Assembly (NCBI GenBank): GCA_035472475.1
Contig: DATIPA010000240.1
Coordinates: 1-43,586 of the forward strand
DNA length: 43,586 nt
Reading direction: 5' to 3'
DNA from: JAFAXD01 sp035472475
GTDB lineage: Bacteria; Pseudomonadota; Alphaproteobacteria; Rhizobiales; Xanthobacteraceae
Positions 42,613 through 43,586 of the stretch are shown piece after piece. The first letter of the stretch is position 1, and every line of letters begins with the position of its first letter. A program made the position numbers and the translations under genes. Under the pieces are notes generated by a model. The model was not told the origin of the DNA, ran no database searches, and worked only from the letters and a program-made list of their open reading frames with translations.

Positions 42613-42767
42613 CAGAAGCTCAGGGTGAGCGGGGTCGTCATGTCGAGCACGAGATGCACCAACACCCACGCCGCCGTGACCAGGAACAACGGCAGCTCGA
42701 GCGCGGATCCGCGCCAGGCGGCGGCCAGCGTCAGCAACACCAAAAGCATGAAGATCGCGTAGACCAC
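42612..42767 (-). CDS. DUF5993 family small membrane protein
   Basis: A 51-residue protein starting at GTG 42767 (GAGG upstream) and ending in TGA overlapping the dsbB ATG. Two hydrophobic segments and the C-terminal HLVLDMTTPLTLSF match the DUF5993 pattern (H--D-MT-PL-LSF) that I recall accompanying DsbB-like genes. The role is unknown; the coupling suggests a partner or cofactor of the DsbB-type protein. An internal ATG at residue 7 is an alternative start. Confidence 0.75.
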   Translation of the reverse strand: MVYAIFMLLVLLTLAAAWRGSALELPLFLVTAAWVLVHLVLDMTTPLTLSF

Positions 42768-43042
42768 GGGCGGCCTCGGCGCCGTTCACTGGATCGGAAG
42801 GCCATGGTCCCACACGTGGGCAGCATGCGACAAGCCCGCCGAGCTGACACAAATCGACGGGAAACCAGCCTGTCAGGGCGCATCGGCGCCCTTTGCAATT
42901 CAATCCGCCTCGAAACCGCATTACTCGACCACGACGCCGTGCTGGGGCAGGCAAAGGCGTGCGATGAGAAGATGTGACCGTCACCACCCCATCACGGCGG
43001 CTATGCTCGTAATCTCATCGATTGAACTCGAGGAGGTTCCTG
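42768..43042. other. Divergent intergenic region
   Basis: The region separates the leftward DUF5993-dsbB pair from the rightward secreted protein and must contain both promoters. I saw no defensible -35/-10 pair, repeat or RNA gene. Confidence 0.4.
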
Positions 43043-43363
43043 ATGCGGTTCGCGCTGGCCCTGCTTGTTTGTTCCACCGGCCTCGCGGAGGCAGCGCCGC
43101 AGTGCGCATCGGAGGCCAAGGAGCGGGCCAAAGCGCTACTCGCCTTCCACTACGACCAGAAGCCGGAGAGCTTTGCGATCGACGATGCGGTCAAGGAACT
43201 GCCGCCCATCAAGGCGCTCAAGGGTAAGGGCAAGTTCGACGTGCTCGAAGTCTGGGGCCACATCTACAAGGCCGACTACCGGATGCGCTTCATCTACGCG
43301 CCGATCAAGGAGTCCTGCACTCTGATGGGCGAGGAGATCCTGGAGGCCAGCGACCCATATTGA
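43043..43363 (+). CDS. Small secreted protein, function unknown
   Basis: A 106-residue protein from ATG 43043, with an exact AGGAGG at 43031-43036. A signal peptide ends near residue 17 (GLAEA then APQCA). The mature part is charged and has two cysteines (Cys21 and Cys92) that could form a disulfide in the periplasm. No family recognised. It is convergent with the partial gene at the window edge. A slightly earlier in-frame TTG (43022) has no ribosome binding site. Confidence 0.8.
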   Translation: MRFALALLVCSTGLAEAAPQCASEAKERAKALLAFHYDQKPESFAIDDAVKELPPIKALKGKGKFDVLEVWGHIYKADYRMRFIYAPIKESCTLMGEEILEASDPY

Positions 43364-43370
43364 ATTTGCG

Positions 43371-43586
43371 CTAGCGGCAGGCGCGCAAATAATTTGTGCG
43401 GGCGTCGCGTTCCTCGTCGGTCGCCGCAACCGATTGCCCCAGGCACCAGTCGTAATGCACGCGATAATCCTGAGCCCAGCGCGCGCCCTGGGCACCGGGC
43501 GCGCAGGCCGGATTGGATCGCGCGCCACGCACCTGGTGGAGTGCGGCGCTGGCGTAGCCTTTGCAGTATTCGGCATCGGCCGCCTG
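43371..43586 (-). CDS. Cys-containing protein, C-terminal part, cut by window edge
   Basis: The last 71 codons and the TAG stop (plus positions 43371-43373) of a minus-strand gene whose start lies beyond 43586. The fragment has regularly spaced cysteines (EYCKGYA, NPACAPG, YDWCLGQ, LRAC) and HYDWCL, a pattern of small periplasmic proteins in Bradyrhizobiaceae. The family has no name that I can give. Signal peptide and full length cannot be seen. Confidence 0.7.
   Translation of the reverse strand, partial: QAADAEYCKGYASAALHQVRGARSNPACAPGAQGARWAQDYRVHYDWCLGQSVAATDEERDARTNYLRACR

Overview
The window is a high-GC chromosomal segment of an alphaproteobacterium, most probably of the order Hyphomicrobiales (Rhizobiales), near the Bradyrhizobium/Rhodopseudomonas/Xanthobacteraceae group. 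Three things support this. The first gene order is rpsT-dnaA-dnaN-recF-gyrB. The second is tsaB-rimI-fur-plsC-miaB-phoH-ybeY-corC-lnt-(XRE regulator)-metK-trmB. The third is a palindromic repeat after plsC that I recognise from rhizobial genomes. No phage, integrase, transposase, CRISPR array, rRNA or tRNA gene could be recognised.

Layout. Positions 1-2500 hold a dienelactone hydrolase-family enzyme, a YqhA-type membrane protein, msrA and a small membrane protein. Positions 2677-5334 hold a malic enzyme fused to a phosphotransacetylase-like domain, then rpsT. A 1.1 kb gene-free stretch leads into the replication block (6432-15693): dnaA, dnaN, recF, a PAS-GGDEF-EAL protein and gyrB. Positions 15754-25070 are accessory: two periplasmic substrate-binding proteins without membrane or ATPase partners, an alpha/beta hydrolase, a GNAT protein, a metallo-hydrolase, a coiled-coil membrane protein, a 34-residue membrane peptide, a methyltransferase, an adenosine kinase-type PfkB protein and one unknown. 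Positions 25115-40111 hold murJ, trpS, nfu and the tsaB to trmB cluster, much of it translationally coupled. The right end carries an ABC-2 exporter pair, a DUF5993-dsbB pair, a small secreted protein and a partial Cys-rich protein cut by the window edge.

How the genes work together. The left block initiates and processes replication (DnaA initiator, beta clamp, RecF loader, gyrase). The right block serves tRNA modification (TsaB, MiaB, TrmB), tRNA charging (TrpS), rRNA maturation (YbeY, RimI), cell envelope and lipid work (MurJ, PlsC, Lnt, CorC), Fe-S delivery (Nfu), metal regulation (Fur) and S-adenosylmethionine synthesis (MetK).

The most striking observation is that gyrB, an essential gene, carries an in-frame TAG at 13576-13578 exactly where the family has Glu (GAG). 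Many neighbouring genes end in TAG, so genome-wide recoding is unlikely; a base error or a real nonsense mutation is the first hypothesis. Other notable items are an inverted pair of long palindromic elements between dnaN and recF, a c-di-GMP gene inside the replication block, a Fur-box-like site ahead of fur, two very small genes (34 and 51 residues), and several strong hairpins around metK/trmB. I saw no clear sign of a wholly new multi-gene system.
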